Source: Spirochaetales bacterium (GTDB lineage: Bacteria > Spirochaetota > Spirochaetia > UBA9216). Taken from it: a stretch of DNA of 64,000 bases. The DNA is taken from the NCBI GenBank assembly GCA_016342585.1, contig JAEINK010000022.1, forward strand, positions 1-64,000, written 5' to 3'. The number at the start of each line of letters is the position of its first letter. Within the stretch, counting starts at the first letter, position 1. Both the position numbers and the translations under genes were made by a program. The notes beneath the pieces are model-generated. The model was not told the DNA's origin. It made no database searches and was given only the letters and a program-made list of their open reading frames with translations. Positions 53,182 to 61,084 of this stretch are shown one piece after another.

Positions 53182-55262
53182 GAATATTATCCGTAGTTAT
53201 TCCCGTATTCGATAACCCCACAGGGCCAAAACTCCTTTTGGCCAGATTGATCCCCATCCTCGAAAAGATAACACCACAATGGCGGCTCCTCTTTGTCGAT
53301 GACGGAACAAAGGATGATGGCAGGACCTGTGAGTCATTGGAATTCCTCTCCATGCAGGATGAACGAATTGGATGGATTAGCCTTAAGGAGAACCGTGGTC
53401 AGCAAATCGCCCTCTTCGCCGGAATGAAAACGATTCTGGAGGATACAAACGACCTTCCCCTTGAAAACCATTTCCTGCTGAATATGGATGATGACTCAGG
53501 TCACCCTCCCGAAGAGATCCCCCGGCTTGTTCATGAAATTGAGAAGGGCTGGGATATGGTCTATGCTGTTCCAAGCCGGCAGGTAAAACGAGGGTTTCTG
53601 AACCGAATCGGAGGAAATTTGCGAGATTTATTTTTCAGGGTCGCCTTAAGAGGGCCTAAAGGAATCAGACCAGGCAGTTTTCGGATTATATCGGCACCTC
53701 TTGTAAAGGAAATCACAGGTTATTCTGGATGCAAAGATCCTTCAGGTTTTATTTATATATCGGCCCTTATATTTCAAAAAACCAAAAAAGTCACCCATAT
53801 CGAATATCAACCAGAGAACAGGGAAGGGATGGTTGAAAAACAGTCAAGATACTCCATTTTCAAGCGGGTTGGACTGCTTTTAAAACTTATCTTGTATTAT
53901 ACCCCCCTGACCGACAGGTTGATAAACGGACATATAAATAGAATGAAATCAAAAAAGCATGCTCAACTTTTTGAAATAGGAAGAGGCGGCGGGTTTGTAA
54001 AAAGAAATCATACAAAACTGCATATCCTCGGAGGCTCCTTTGGCCAGCTGAATATCATAAAGAGAGCGAAGACCATGGGGCTCCATACGATTGTCTCAGA
54101 CTTGAATGAAAAAGCACCGGGGATGTTGATTGGTGATGAGACCTCGAACGCCTCTACCTTTGATCATGAAAAAATTACAATGGATGCCAAAAGACTGGGA
54201 ACAACTGCCCTCCTCGCGGCGGGGACCGACCAGCCCGTACTCACAGCAGCCAGGGCAGCTGAAAATCTGGGAATTCCCTATTTTCTCACTCCCCGGACGG
54301 CCACCCTCGTTACAAATAAACGGGAGATGAAAAATGCCTTCCTCAGGCTGAGCCTTCCCACTTCGCCGTTTAGAATCATTGACGGGGAAACAGATCTTGA
54401 AACTCTCGATTCGCTTAGTCCCCCCCTGGTAATAAAACCCCTGGATTCACAGGGACAGCGGGGGGTCTATAAACTTGATTCCTCTGCAAAAATACCAAAG
54501 GTTCTTAAAAATGTTCTCTCCTTCTCCAGAGAAAAAGAGGTCCTCATAGAGGAGTACTACCCGTCAAATGAGGTCACCGTCACAGGCTGGGTTAAAAACA
54601 GGGAGTATATCCACCTGACTGTCACCGATAGAATTACCCGGGATAATCTTCCAAATATTGGTGTCTGTCCGGCTCACCACTACCCTTCACGATTCGCCCA
54701 CATGGAAAATGAAATCATCAGTCTGACAAAAAAAATTGTATCGGGCTTTAAAATTCCTGAAGGCCCCATCTATTTTCAATACCTTATTGGGGAGGATGGG
54801 ATCAAAATCAATGAAACAGCCTGCCGACTGGGGGGAGCCTATGAGGATGAGTTCATTCCATGGCTCACAGGAGTCGATCTAACAGATATCATGATAAAAA
54901 TGTCCTGTAATATGGAATATTCATTACCCTCTTATGATATAATTAATGAAAACAGGATGGATCGTTTCATATCCCTCCAGATGTTCTTTTATAATCAGGG
55001 GGTTTTAAAGAGCCAGAAGGGAATGGAAAAGGTTCTGGTCAGTCCCGGAATACTAGGGGGTAGATTTCTGCTTCAACCTGGAACAAGGATTGAAAACAGG
55101 GAGAACTCAACTCAGAGAGCCGGTTACTTTATCGCTTCCGGTCATTCGAGACAGGAGGTGAACAAACTGACTAAAAAGAGTTTTGATGAACTTCAGGCTC
55201 AGGATGATCAAGGGAAAAACCTTCTCATAGCGTCACCTGTTCTTTTACCCAGGAAGGAATAA
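53178..55262 (+). CDS. Glycosyltransferase family 2 fused to ATP-grasp ligase
   Basis: 694 residues in two parts. The GT2 domain (about 4-245) looks like dolichyl/polyprenyl-phosphate sugar synthases (ArnC/GtrB/DPM1): SVVIPVFDNP, LLFVDDGTKDDG, the metal-binding stretch NMDDDSGHPPEEI, and the amphipathic interface helix RYSIFKRVGLLLKLILYYTP without the usual membrane helices. The ATP-grasp part (about 280-640) has the pre-grasp LHILGGSFGQLNIIKRAKTM, ATP-binding PLVIKPLDSQGQRGVYKL and VLIEEYYPSNEVTV, and metal-site KINETACRLGG. It should join a carboxylate to an amine or thiol using ATP. A fusion of these two activities is unusual. Confidence 0.85.
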   Translation: MRILSVVIPVFDNPTGPKLLLARLIPILEKITPQWRLLFVDDGTKDDGRTCESLEFLSMQDERIGWISLKENRGQQIALFAGMKTILEDTNDLPLENHFLLNMDDDSGHPPEEIPRLVHEIEKGWDMVYAVPSRQVKRGFLNRIGGNLRDLFFRVALRGPKGIRPGSFRIISAPLVKEITGYSGCKDPSGFIYISALIFQKTKKVTHIEYQPENREGMVEKQSRYSIFKRVGLLLKLILYYTPLTDRLINGHINRMKSKKHAQLFEIGRGGGFVKRNHTKLHILGGSFGQLNIIKRAKTMGLHTIVSDLNEKAPGMLIGDETSNASTFDHEKITMDAKRLGTTALLAAGTDQPVLTAARAAENLGIPYFLTPRTATLVTNKREMKNAFLRLSLPTSPFRIIDGETDLETLDSLSPPLVIKPLDSQGQRGVYKLDSSAKIPKVLKNVLSFSREKEVLIEEYYPSNEVTVTGWVKNREYIHLTVTDRITRDNLPNIGVCPAHHYPSRFAHMENEIISLTKKIVSGFKIPEGPIYFQYLIGEDGIKINETACRLGGAYEDEFIPWLTGVDLTDIMIKMSCNMEYSLPSYDIINENRMDRFISLQMFFYNQGVLKSQKGMEKVLVSPGILGGRFLLQPGTRIENRENSTQRAGYFIASGHSRQEVNKLTKKSFDELQAQDDQGKNLLIASPVLLPRKE

Positions 55263-56219
55263 ATGAAAAAAAGCTTACAAAATATCTGTATCATCTTATT
55301 AACCGTATCCATGATTTTTCTATCAGCCTGTAAAAAGGATGAAGGTAAATCCATTGTTATCGCGGAACAGTACGGGCTGGCCTATGCCCCTCTCCAGATA
55401 ATCAAAGCCAATAAAACAATGGAGCGGTTACTCCCCGAGGTCGATGTAACCTGGGTCCGGCTGGGAAACACAGCGGCTATCAGAGAGGCGGTGATTGCAG
55501 GAAAAGTTGATGCCGGTTTTTTAGGAATCCCTCCTTTTCTCATTGCCAGGGACAAGGGAATGGACTGGAAGATTTTTACAGGCCTTTCCAGAGCGCCCCT
55601 GGGGCTGGTTGCGGATACTCGCAAGGCCCCGTCTCTTGATTCTCTCCTTGAAGAGAGGAGAATTGCCCTTCCCCAGCCGGGAAGTATTCAACATATCCTC
55701 CTGTCCATGGAAGCGGAAAGAACTTATGGAGATCATACGGCTTTTGACAAAAATCTAGTTGCCCTGAAACACCCGGATGGGATGAATGGACTCATTTCAG
55801 GAAGTATCGATGCCCATTTTACCTCTCCTCCCTTTATCTTCCAGGAGATAGAAACCGAATCCAATGGAGAATATCCATACAAGGTTCTTCTGACTGGTGA
55901 AGAAGCTTTTGGGGGAGAGTTTACTTTCATTGTGGGTATGGTGACCGCCGAATACCTGGCAGAAAATGAAGAGATCGTAAAAGCATTAAAAATGGCTCTG
56001 GCCGAGGGAATGAATATTATAACATCAAGACCAGCTCAAGCAGCAAAAACCCTTTCAGGTATATATGATTTGGATGAAGAAAAGATTTTTGAGTATCTGA
56101 CAAAACCGGGTACAGCCTACACGACGAAAATTCAGGGCCTGGATGTTTTCATAGATTTTATGGAAAGGGCCGGATACCTTCAGGATTTTATTATACCTGA
56201 ACAGGTTATTGCACAGTGA
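55263..56219 (+). CDS. NitT/TauT-type ABC transporter substrate-binding lipoprotein
   Basis: 318 residues, starting one base after the preceding TAA. Signal peptide with lipobox FLSAC (about Cys22). The mature part is the NrtA/SsuA/ThiY class: VIAEQYGLAYAPLQIIKANK, IREAVIAGKVDAGFLGIPPF and a C-terminal helical lobe. Ligands of the class include nitrate, sulfonates, taurine and pyrimidine precursors; the ligand here is not decidable. Its coupling to the fusion gene suggests it imports a substrate for that pathway. Confidence 0.85.
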   Translation: MKKSLQNICIILLTVSMIFLSACKKDEGKSIVIAEQYGLAYAPLQIIKANKTMERLLPEVDVTWVRLGNTAAIREAVIAGKVDAGFLGIPPFLIARDKGMDWKIFTGLSRAPLGLVADTRKAPSLDSLLEERRIALPQPGSIQHILLSMEAERTYGDHTAFDKNLVALKHPDGMNGLISGSIDAHFTSPPFIFQEIETESNGEYPYKVLLTGEEAFGGEFTFIVGMVTAEYLAENEEIVKALKMALAEGMNIITSRPAQAAKTLSGIYDLDEEKIFEYLTKPGTAYTTKIQGLDVFIDFMERAGYLQDFIIPEQVIAQ

Positions 56220-56998
56220 AAATATTCCCAAAGGGAATTGGCGTATCCAAACTGTTGTGGGTCCTTTTACTCCTCCTCCTTTGGGAGTTAATCGCCCGTT
56301 CAGGAAAGGTGTCTCCCCAACTAATGCCCGATTTAGGAACAATCCTCACCGCCCTCTGGCACGAAATATTTTCGGGGGAACTCTTCCCCGGCATATACAG
56401 ATCGATTCTTTTCGTAATCTTCGGGATTATTTCCGGGACTATCCTGGCAGGACTTTTCTCCACCCCGGCGCTTTTCCATCCGCAGATAAGGAACCTTATG
56501 GATGTACTTACTGCGGTGCTGCACCCCCTTCCCGGTATTGCCCTCTTGCCCATTTTCATCCTTTTTTTCGGGATCGGGACAACTCCCCTCATCATGATAA
56601 TTATCCATTCAGTCCTCTGGCCTCTTTGTATAAATATAAGGGGGGGGTTCGAAAACATTCCAGATATATACTTAAAGATTGGGAGAAATTATCAGCTCTC
56701 TCCGATACACTTTTTTATCAGAATAATGGTCCCCGCCGCTTTCCCCCAGATCCTTGCAGGATTAAGGATAGCCTGGGCCAGATCCTGGCGCGCCCTCATA
56801 TCTGCGGAAATGCTCTTCGGGGTGGCATCGGGAAATGGAGGCCTGGGATGGTATATTTATAACAAACGACTCTTCATGGATACACCGGGCATGTATGCAG
56901 GTTTGCTGGTCCTGGTGATGATAGGACTCCTGGTAGAGACCATACTCTTCAAAAAACTTGAGGAGAGGACCACCAGGAGATGGAGTCTGAGATCATGA
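56216..56998 (+). CDS. NitT/TauT-type ABC transporter permease
   Basis: 260 residues from GTG 56216 (GTGA overlap with the previous stop). Six membrane segments and the cytoplasmic loop GRNYQLSPIHFFIRIMVPAA preceding PQILAGLRIAWARSWRALIS, the family EAA motif. It forms the membrane channel with the ATPase that follows. Confidence 0.9.
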   Translation: MKIFPKGIGVSKLLWVLLLLLLWELIARSGKVSPQLMPDLGTILTALWHEIFSGELFPGIYRSILFVIFGIISGTILAGLFSTPALFHPQIRNLMDVLTAVLHPLPGIALLPIFILFFGIGTTPLIMIIIHSVLWPLCINIRGGFENIPDIYLKIGRNYQLSPIHFFIRIMVPAAFPQILAGLRIAWARSWRALISAEMLFGVASGNGGLGWYIYNKRLFMDTPGMYAGLLVLVMIGLLVETILFKKLEERTTRRWSLRS

Positions 56999-57738
56999 AA
57001 AATTATGAGAACATCCTGAAAATACAAAACATTAATTTTACCTGGCCCCAAAATGTCAAACCCCTGTTTTCCGACCTCTCCCTGGATATCTGCAAGGGGG
57101 TGATTACCTGTATCCTGGGCCCATCCGGTTGCGGCAAGACGAGTATGCTTAACCTGGCCGGAGGGTTCATCCTTCCCGACTCTGGTAGGATAACCTTCAA
57201 TGGGGCTGTGGTAAATAGACCCGAAAAATCAAGGGTAATGGTCTTTCAGGATTATTCCCAATTGTTCCCCTGGAAAACAGTACTTAAAAATGTGACTTTT
57301 CCCATGGAAAAAAAGGATAAGAATCTTGCTTTAAAACTTCTGGAACTATCGGGCCTGAAAGGTGTGGAAAACCTTTACCCGGCAGCACTCTCGGGTGGGA
57401 TGAAACAAAGGGTAGCTATAGCACGAGCCCTGGCAGCCCGGCCCGAGCTCCTCCTCCTGGATGAACCCTTTGATGGACTTGATGCCCCGACACGACGGGC
57501 TCTTCAGAATACTCTCCTCAATCTGGAAGGAGAGACGGCCACATCGATAATGATGGTAACCCACGACATTGATGAAGCGGTTTATCTCTCCGACAGACTT
57601 CTTGTGATGAGCGCCGGGGGGAAAATCATATTTCATGATGAAAACCCCCTTCCTCACCCCCGGGAATCGGGAAAAGAGGAGTTCCTGCGTTTTAAATCGG
57701 AAATTTATTCGCTGATTGAAGGGGAAAGGACCTCATAA
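56995..57738 (+). CDS. NitT/TauT-type ABC transporter ATPase
   Basis: 247 residues from ATG 56995 (ATGA overlap; ATG 56980 is an alternative). Walker A GPSGCGKTS, Q-loop VFQDYSQLFPWKT, signature LSGGMKQR, Walker B LLLLDEPFDGLD, H-loop MVTHDIDEA. It powers the importer of the two previous genes. Its 3' end overlaps the end of the convergent GT-C gene by 34 bases, leaving no room for a separate terminator. Confidence 0.92.
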   Translation: MKNYENILKIQNINFTWPQNVKPLFSDLSLDICKGVITCILGPSGCGKTSMLNLAGGFILPDSGRITFNGAVVNRPEKSRVMVFQDYSQLFPWKTVLKNVTFPMEKKDKNLALKLLELSGLKGVENLYPAALSGGMKQRVAIARALAARPELLLLDEPFDGLDAPTRRALQNTLLNLEGETATSIMMVTHDIDEAVYLSDRLLVMSAGGKIIFHDENPLPHPRESGKEEFLRFKSEIYSLIEGERTS

Positions 57739-59297
57739 ACGCGGACGCCCCACTCCTTCGAAAATCTTAAAGGAACAATCCTCATAGCATAACCAGGACT
57801 TGAAAAAGCCCCGCTTAGCCGGCACCGGCGGTTAATAAACGATTGAAGCTCCTCGTACCAGGGGTAAAGGTTCCCGTACATGATGTTCCAAACCGGCCGG
57901 GAATTGTATATATAGTCGAGTTCATCGGGATACACCAGGTATTCGATTTTACGGTCATTCAGATAATCTTCAACCGACAGTCCGTAATCACCAAGGAGGG
58001 GGAAATTCCTCCAGTCCAGATAATCCATATCCGAAAAGGCAACCCCTGCATTAATGTTTCCTATCACCCGGGAACCTGGCGGGATTATCGCTTTTAAAGC
58101 CTGGTTATACTCCTGAAAAGAGTCTCCTTCACGAAGGATCTCATGCTGGAGCTGGAAGCCGGAAATGATGATTAAAAAAAAGGGGCAGATAAAAACCAGC
58201 CAGGGCATGTACCTGAAAGCCTTTGATAATATAGAAATAAGCAGAATATAAAAAAAAGGGAAATAGAAGATAATAGATGGCTGACTATATTTTCCGATTA
58301 TGATAATTCCAATAGTTACACCGAGTATACCTGTAAGACCGACGAGCAGTCCGGTGATGAGGGAGTGAAGCCCCGTCCCATCCTCGGTCTGAACACCATT
58401 TCGGTGGTGTAGAAAAAGGAGAATGCAACCGACAACTATAAGAACAGGTAGTAGAATCATCTGTATCCTGATATCAGGGGTATAGTAAGTTCCACTCACC
58501 CGGGAAAAAAGTTTAACAAGAAAAGGCATAAAATCGGAAATTCTCTCGACCATACCGCTGCGCACACCTACCGAAGCACCAAACCGTGCATATTCAGATA
58601 TAAAATTCTGATTAATAACAAAACTTGCTATTACAAAAACAAGAGATGATGTGCCGGCAGCAATGAGGAAACCGCCCCCCTCTCTTTTGCTCCTCCTGCC
58701 CCTTATGATCTCAAAAAGAAAGAGGATAGAAACAGGCCAGGCAATAAGAAAGGCATTAGGGTGAACCCCCGCGGCCAAACCTGTGATCAGCCCGGTGATT
58801 ATTCCCCTGTGCCGCCAATCTGAATAGAACGAATTAAATCCGGCAAGCATGAAGGAGAAAAGGAGTATCTCCTGCCGACCGAAATGTGAAGCGTAGATAA
58901 ACTGTATATCAGCCGAGAGCAGGACCATTCCGGTAAATGAGAGAAAAAATGAAAATCCTGTTCTGAAGAGAAGACGAAAAAAAAGATAAAGAGAAAAAGC
59001 GCCCGCTGTCAGGGATAAACACCGGATTCCTAATCCTGAAAAACCGAAAACCTTTAGAAATGGAGCCTGAAATCCATGAAAAAGGAGCTTTAATCCATGT
59101 GCTGCTCTTGGGAAAAGATCAAAAAAAGGTTCCGTAAGATCCAGATGTCCCTTTTCCATCATACCCTTTGTGAGTCCGGCGAGCCATGTTTCATCTGAAT
59201 GGAAAAATGGGAAATAAGTCAAAAAGGATAAATTGACCAGGAACCAGATTAAAATATAGGAGAATATTATCAGATTTTTTTTGCTGTTTTCTTTCAT
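57705..59297 (-). CDS. GT-C membrane glycosyltransferase (ArnT/PMT-like)
   Basis: 530 residues from ATG 59297 with a GAG-type site (GTG 59309 possible). About ten to twelve hydrophobic segments, and the first extracytoplasmic loop has FFHSDETWLAGLTKGMME, the Asp-Glu motif expected of ArnT/PMT/GT39-type enzymes. These take sugar from a polyprenyl-phosphate donor and transfer it to lipid A, protein or glycan outside the membrane. A C-terminal soluble tail (about 400-530) follows. It lies tail to tail with the operon encoding a polyprenyl-sugar synthase and flippase-like pair. Confidence 0.82.
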   Translation of the reverse strand: MKENSKKNLIIFSYILIWFLVNLSFLTYFPFFHSDETWLAGLTKGMMEKGHLDLTEPFFDLFPRAAHGLKLLFHGFQAPFLKVFGFSGLGIRCLSLTAGAFSLYLFFRLLFRTGFSFFLSFTGMVLLSADIQFIYASHFGRQEILLFSFMLAGFNSFYSDWRHRGIITGLITGLAAGVHPNAFLIAWPVSILFLFEIIRGRRSKREGGGFLIAAGTSSLVFVIASFVINQNFISEYARFGASVGVRSGMVERISDFMPFLVKLFSRVSGTYYTPDIRIQMILLPVLIVVGCILLFLHHRNGVQTEDGTGLHSLITGLLVGLTGILGVTIGIIIIGKYSQPSIIFYFPFFYILLISILSKAFRYMPWLVFICPFFLIIISGFQLQHEILREGDSFQEYNQALKAIIPPGSRVIGNINAGVAFSDMDYLDWRNFPLLGDYGLSVEDYLNDRKIEYLVYPDELDYIYNSRPVWNIMYGNLYPWYEELQSFINRRCRLSGAFSSPGYAMRIVPLRFSKEWGVRVYEVLSPSISE

Positions 59298-59309
59298 TCT
59301 TAAACTCAC

Positions 59310-59490
59310 TCAGATAGTATTAACAGAAAAGGGATGGTTCGTAAATTCAAATTAATAGAATATGGAATTTTTCGCATTCCCTACCAATATACTCATATTT
59401 ATTCTCTATTGAAGTATATTTATATTTGATTTATCCATTATATTTTTATCCGAATATTTCACTTTTTGTATAAATAGATATCGATATTAG
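59310..59490. other. AT-rich divergent intergenic region
   Basis: This very AT-rich region between the GT-C gene and the sulfur operon holds imperfect inverted repeats, including GGAAT...ATTCC near 59362-59378 and TATACT...AGTATA near 59390-59425. They could be operator sites for the sulfur operon. No gene is visible. Confidence 0.4.
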
Positions 59491-59519
59491 TTGATTTTTA
59501 TAATTCCTCCCTTTATACT
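59491..59519 (+). promoter_or_regulatory. Promoter of the sulfur-trafficking operon
   Basis: TTGATT (59491-59496), a 17-base spacer and TATACT (59514-59519). Transcription would start near 59526, leaving a leader of about 30 bases that carries AAAGGAGG before the ATG at 59556. Confidence 0.7.
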
Positions 59520-59555
59520 TTGTCCATATTAACCTAATTAAAGGAGGTAATGTTT

Positions 59556-60257
59556 ATGAGTGATTCTCCAGCACCGGCTACCGGTTCAGGAGGCATCCAG
59601 CGTTCATCCCGAAGCAGAACACGGAAGAAGAAAAAAAATCTGACCCCCGTGGGAATGGCTATAGGGGTGGTCCTGATCATTCTTGGAGTAGTGCTTGGTT
59701 TCATTGAGCAGAAACTGGGATTATTCTGGTTTACTGGAATCTTTTTCGGATTTATCCTGCAAAGATCTCGATTCTGTTTTACTGCCAGTATGCGAGATCC
59801 TGCATTAACGGGAAGCACGACTGTAACACGAGCCGTTTTAATCGCATTTGCACTAACTTCATTGGGTTTTTGGGCGATTAAATATGGTGCATTTACGAAA
59901 GGTCTTCCCATTCCAGGTCAATCCTATGTTGTTCCTATAAGTTTTGCTACGGTGATAGGTGCATTCATGTTTGGTATTGGTATGGTAATTGCGGGAGGAT
60001 GTGCATCAGGGACTCTAATGAGAGTTGGAGAGGGATTTATCATGCAGATACTTTCTCTTCTCTTCTTCATCATTGGTTCACTCTGGGGTGCGCATGATTT
60101 TGGATGGTGGAAACTTAATGTAATTTCAAATGGTAAATCCGTCTTCCTTCCCGATGTTTTCGGTTGGGGTGGAGCAATAGTTGTACAGCTGCTTATCATA
60201 GCCTGTTTGTTTATCGCAGCCGATAAGTGGGAAAACCGAAAAAAATCAGCCGAATAG
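59556..60257 (+). CDS. YeeE/YedE-family sulfur transporter, first half-size subunit
   Basis: 233 residues from ATG 59556, 8 bases after GGAGG (ATG 59550 is too close). A short basic N-terminus (RSSRSRTRKKKKN) precedes about six hydrophobic segments. Cys-containing YeeE signatures are RSRFCFTASMRD and IAGGCASGTLMRVGEG. Full-length YeeE proteins import thiosulfate through a cysteine relay; the solved structure is from Spirochaeta thermophila. This gene encodes about half of such a protein and TusA follows, so it probably pairs with the gene at 60536. Confidence 0.88.
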   Translation: MSDSPAPATGSGGIQRSSRSRTRKKKKNLTPVGMAIGVVLIILGVVLGFIEQKLGLFWFTGIFFGFILQRSRFCFTASMRDPALTGSTTVTRAVLIAFALTSLGFWAIKYGAFTKGLPIPGQSYVVPISFATVIGAFMFGIGMVIAGGCASGTLMRVGEGFIMQILSLLFFIIGSLWGAHDFGWWKLNVISNGKSVFLPDVFGWGGAIVVQLLIIACLFIAADKWENRKKSAE

Positions 60258-60296
60258 AGCTGAAAAAAACTTAAAATTTAGAGAGGAGATATTATA

Positions 60297-60524
60297 ATGG
60301 CAGAATTTGAATTGGATTGTTTAGGAGAAGCTTGTCCCGTACCTTTAGTAAAGGCAGAAAAAAAACTTGAAGAGATGGCAGTAGGCGATATTCTTATTGT
60401 ACAGATTGATCACAGCTGTGCTATGAAAAATGTTCCCGAATGGGCAAGAAAAGAGGGCCATAACGTCGAACTCGAAGAAGTTGATGACGGTGAATGGGAA
60501 GTTATCATCGAAAAGGTTAAATAA
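60297..60524 (+). CDS. TusA/YeeD-like sulfur carrier
   Basis: 75 residues with a strong GAGGAG site. It has the TusA motif LGEACPVPLVKAEKKL with the sulfur-carrying Cys in CPxP, and a second Cys (HSCAMKNVPEWA) as in YeeD-type members. In thiosulfate uptake YeeD works on the cytoplasmic side of YeeE, taking sulfur as persulfide. It is placed between the two channel halves. Confidence 0.93.
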   Translation: MAEFELDCLGEACPVPLVKAEKKLEEMAVGDILIVQIDHSCAMKNVPEWARKEGHNVELEEVDDGEWEVIIEKVK

Positions 60525-60535
60525 CGGAAGAAATT

Positions 60536-61069
60536 ATGGAGCTGAAAAAGAATAAATTTTATCTGATGTGGTTCAAAGATGCATGGCCCTATGTTACAGG
60601 AGCTATACTTCTATCCATATTCCAGATAGTAACCCTTGCCTCCACCGGATCCCCCTGGGGTGTTTCAGGTGTTCTGGCGAATTGGGGTGCCTGGCTTTAT
60701 GAGCTGGTGGGCGGGAATGTAGACAAATGGTACTACTTCTCCTCTCCCGGAGCTCAGGCAACGCTTGATAACGGGTTCCTGAAAGATCCGGGAACCATGA
60801 GGAATGTCGGACTTATTTTGGGTGCTCTTTTTGCCACATTGATGGCGTCACAATTCAAGATCAAGAAGATAAAATCCAAAAAGCAGATAGTTGCCGCTAT
60901 TCTTGGTGGACTTCTCATGGGTTATGGTGCCCGAATAGGATTTGGCTGTAACATTGGTGCTCTTTTCAGTGGAATTTCATCCTTATCCCTATCGGGATGG
61001 GTATATGCGGTATTCCTCTTCCTGGGAGCAATGGTGGGAAGCAAACTTCTTGTAAAGTATTTTATGTAA
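60536..61069 (+). CDS. YeeE/YedE-family sulfur transporter, second half-size subunit
   Basis: 177 residues with about five hydrophobic segments and the family signature LLMGYGARIGFGCNIGALFS containing the conserved Cys. A soluble loop (LYELVGGNVDKWYYFSSPGA) links helices 1 and 2. It should form the channel with the subunit at 59556. It lies 11 bases after the TusA-like gene and 15 before the reductase. Confidence 0.88.
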   Translation: MELKKNKFYLMWFKDAWPYVTGAILLSIFQIVTLASTGSPWGVSGVLANWGAWLYELVGGNVDKWYYFSSPGAQATLDNGFLKDPGTMRNVGLILGALFATLMASQFKIKKIKSKKQIVAAILGGLLMGYGARIGFGCNIGALFSGISSLSLSGWVYAVFLFLGAMVGSKLLVKYFM

Positions 61070-61084
61070 ATCGAAGGAAAAATA

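Noticed and set aside
56209-56862. 217-codon frame in another frame of the ABC permease
   Set aside because: The overlapping permease frame has membrane segments and the EAA loop; this one is Pro/Arg-rich out-of-frame sequence.
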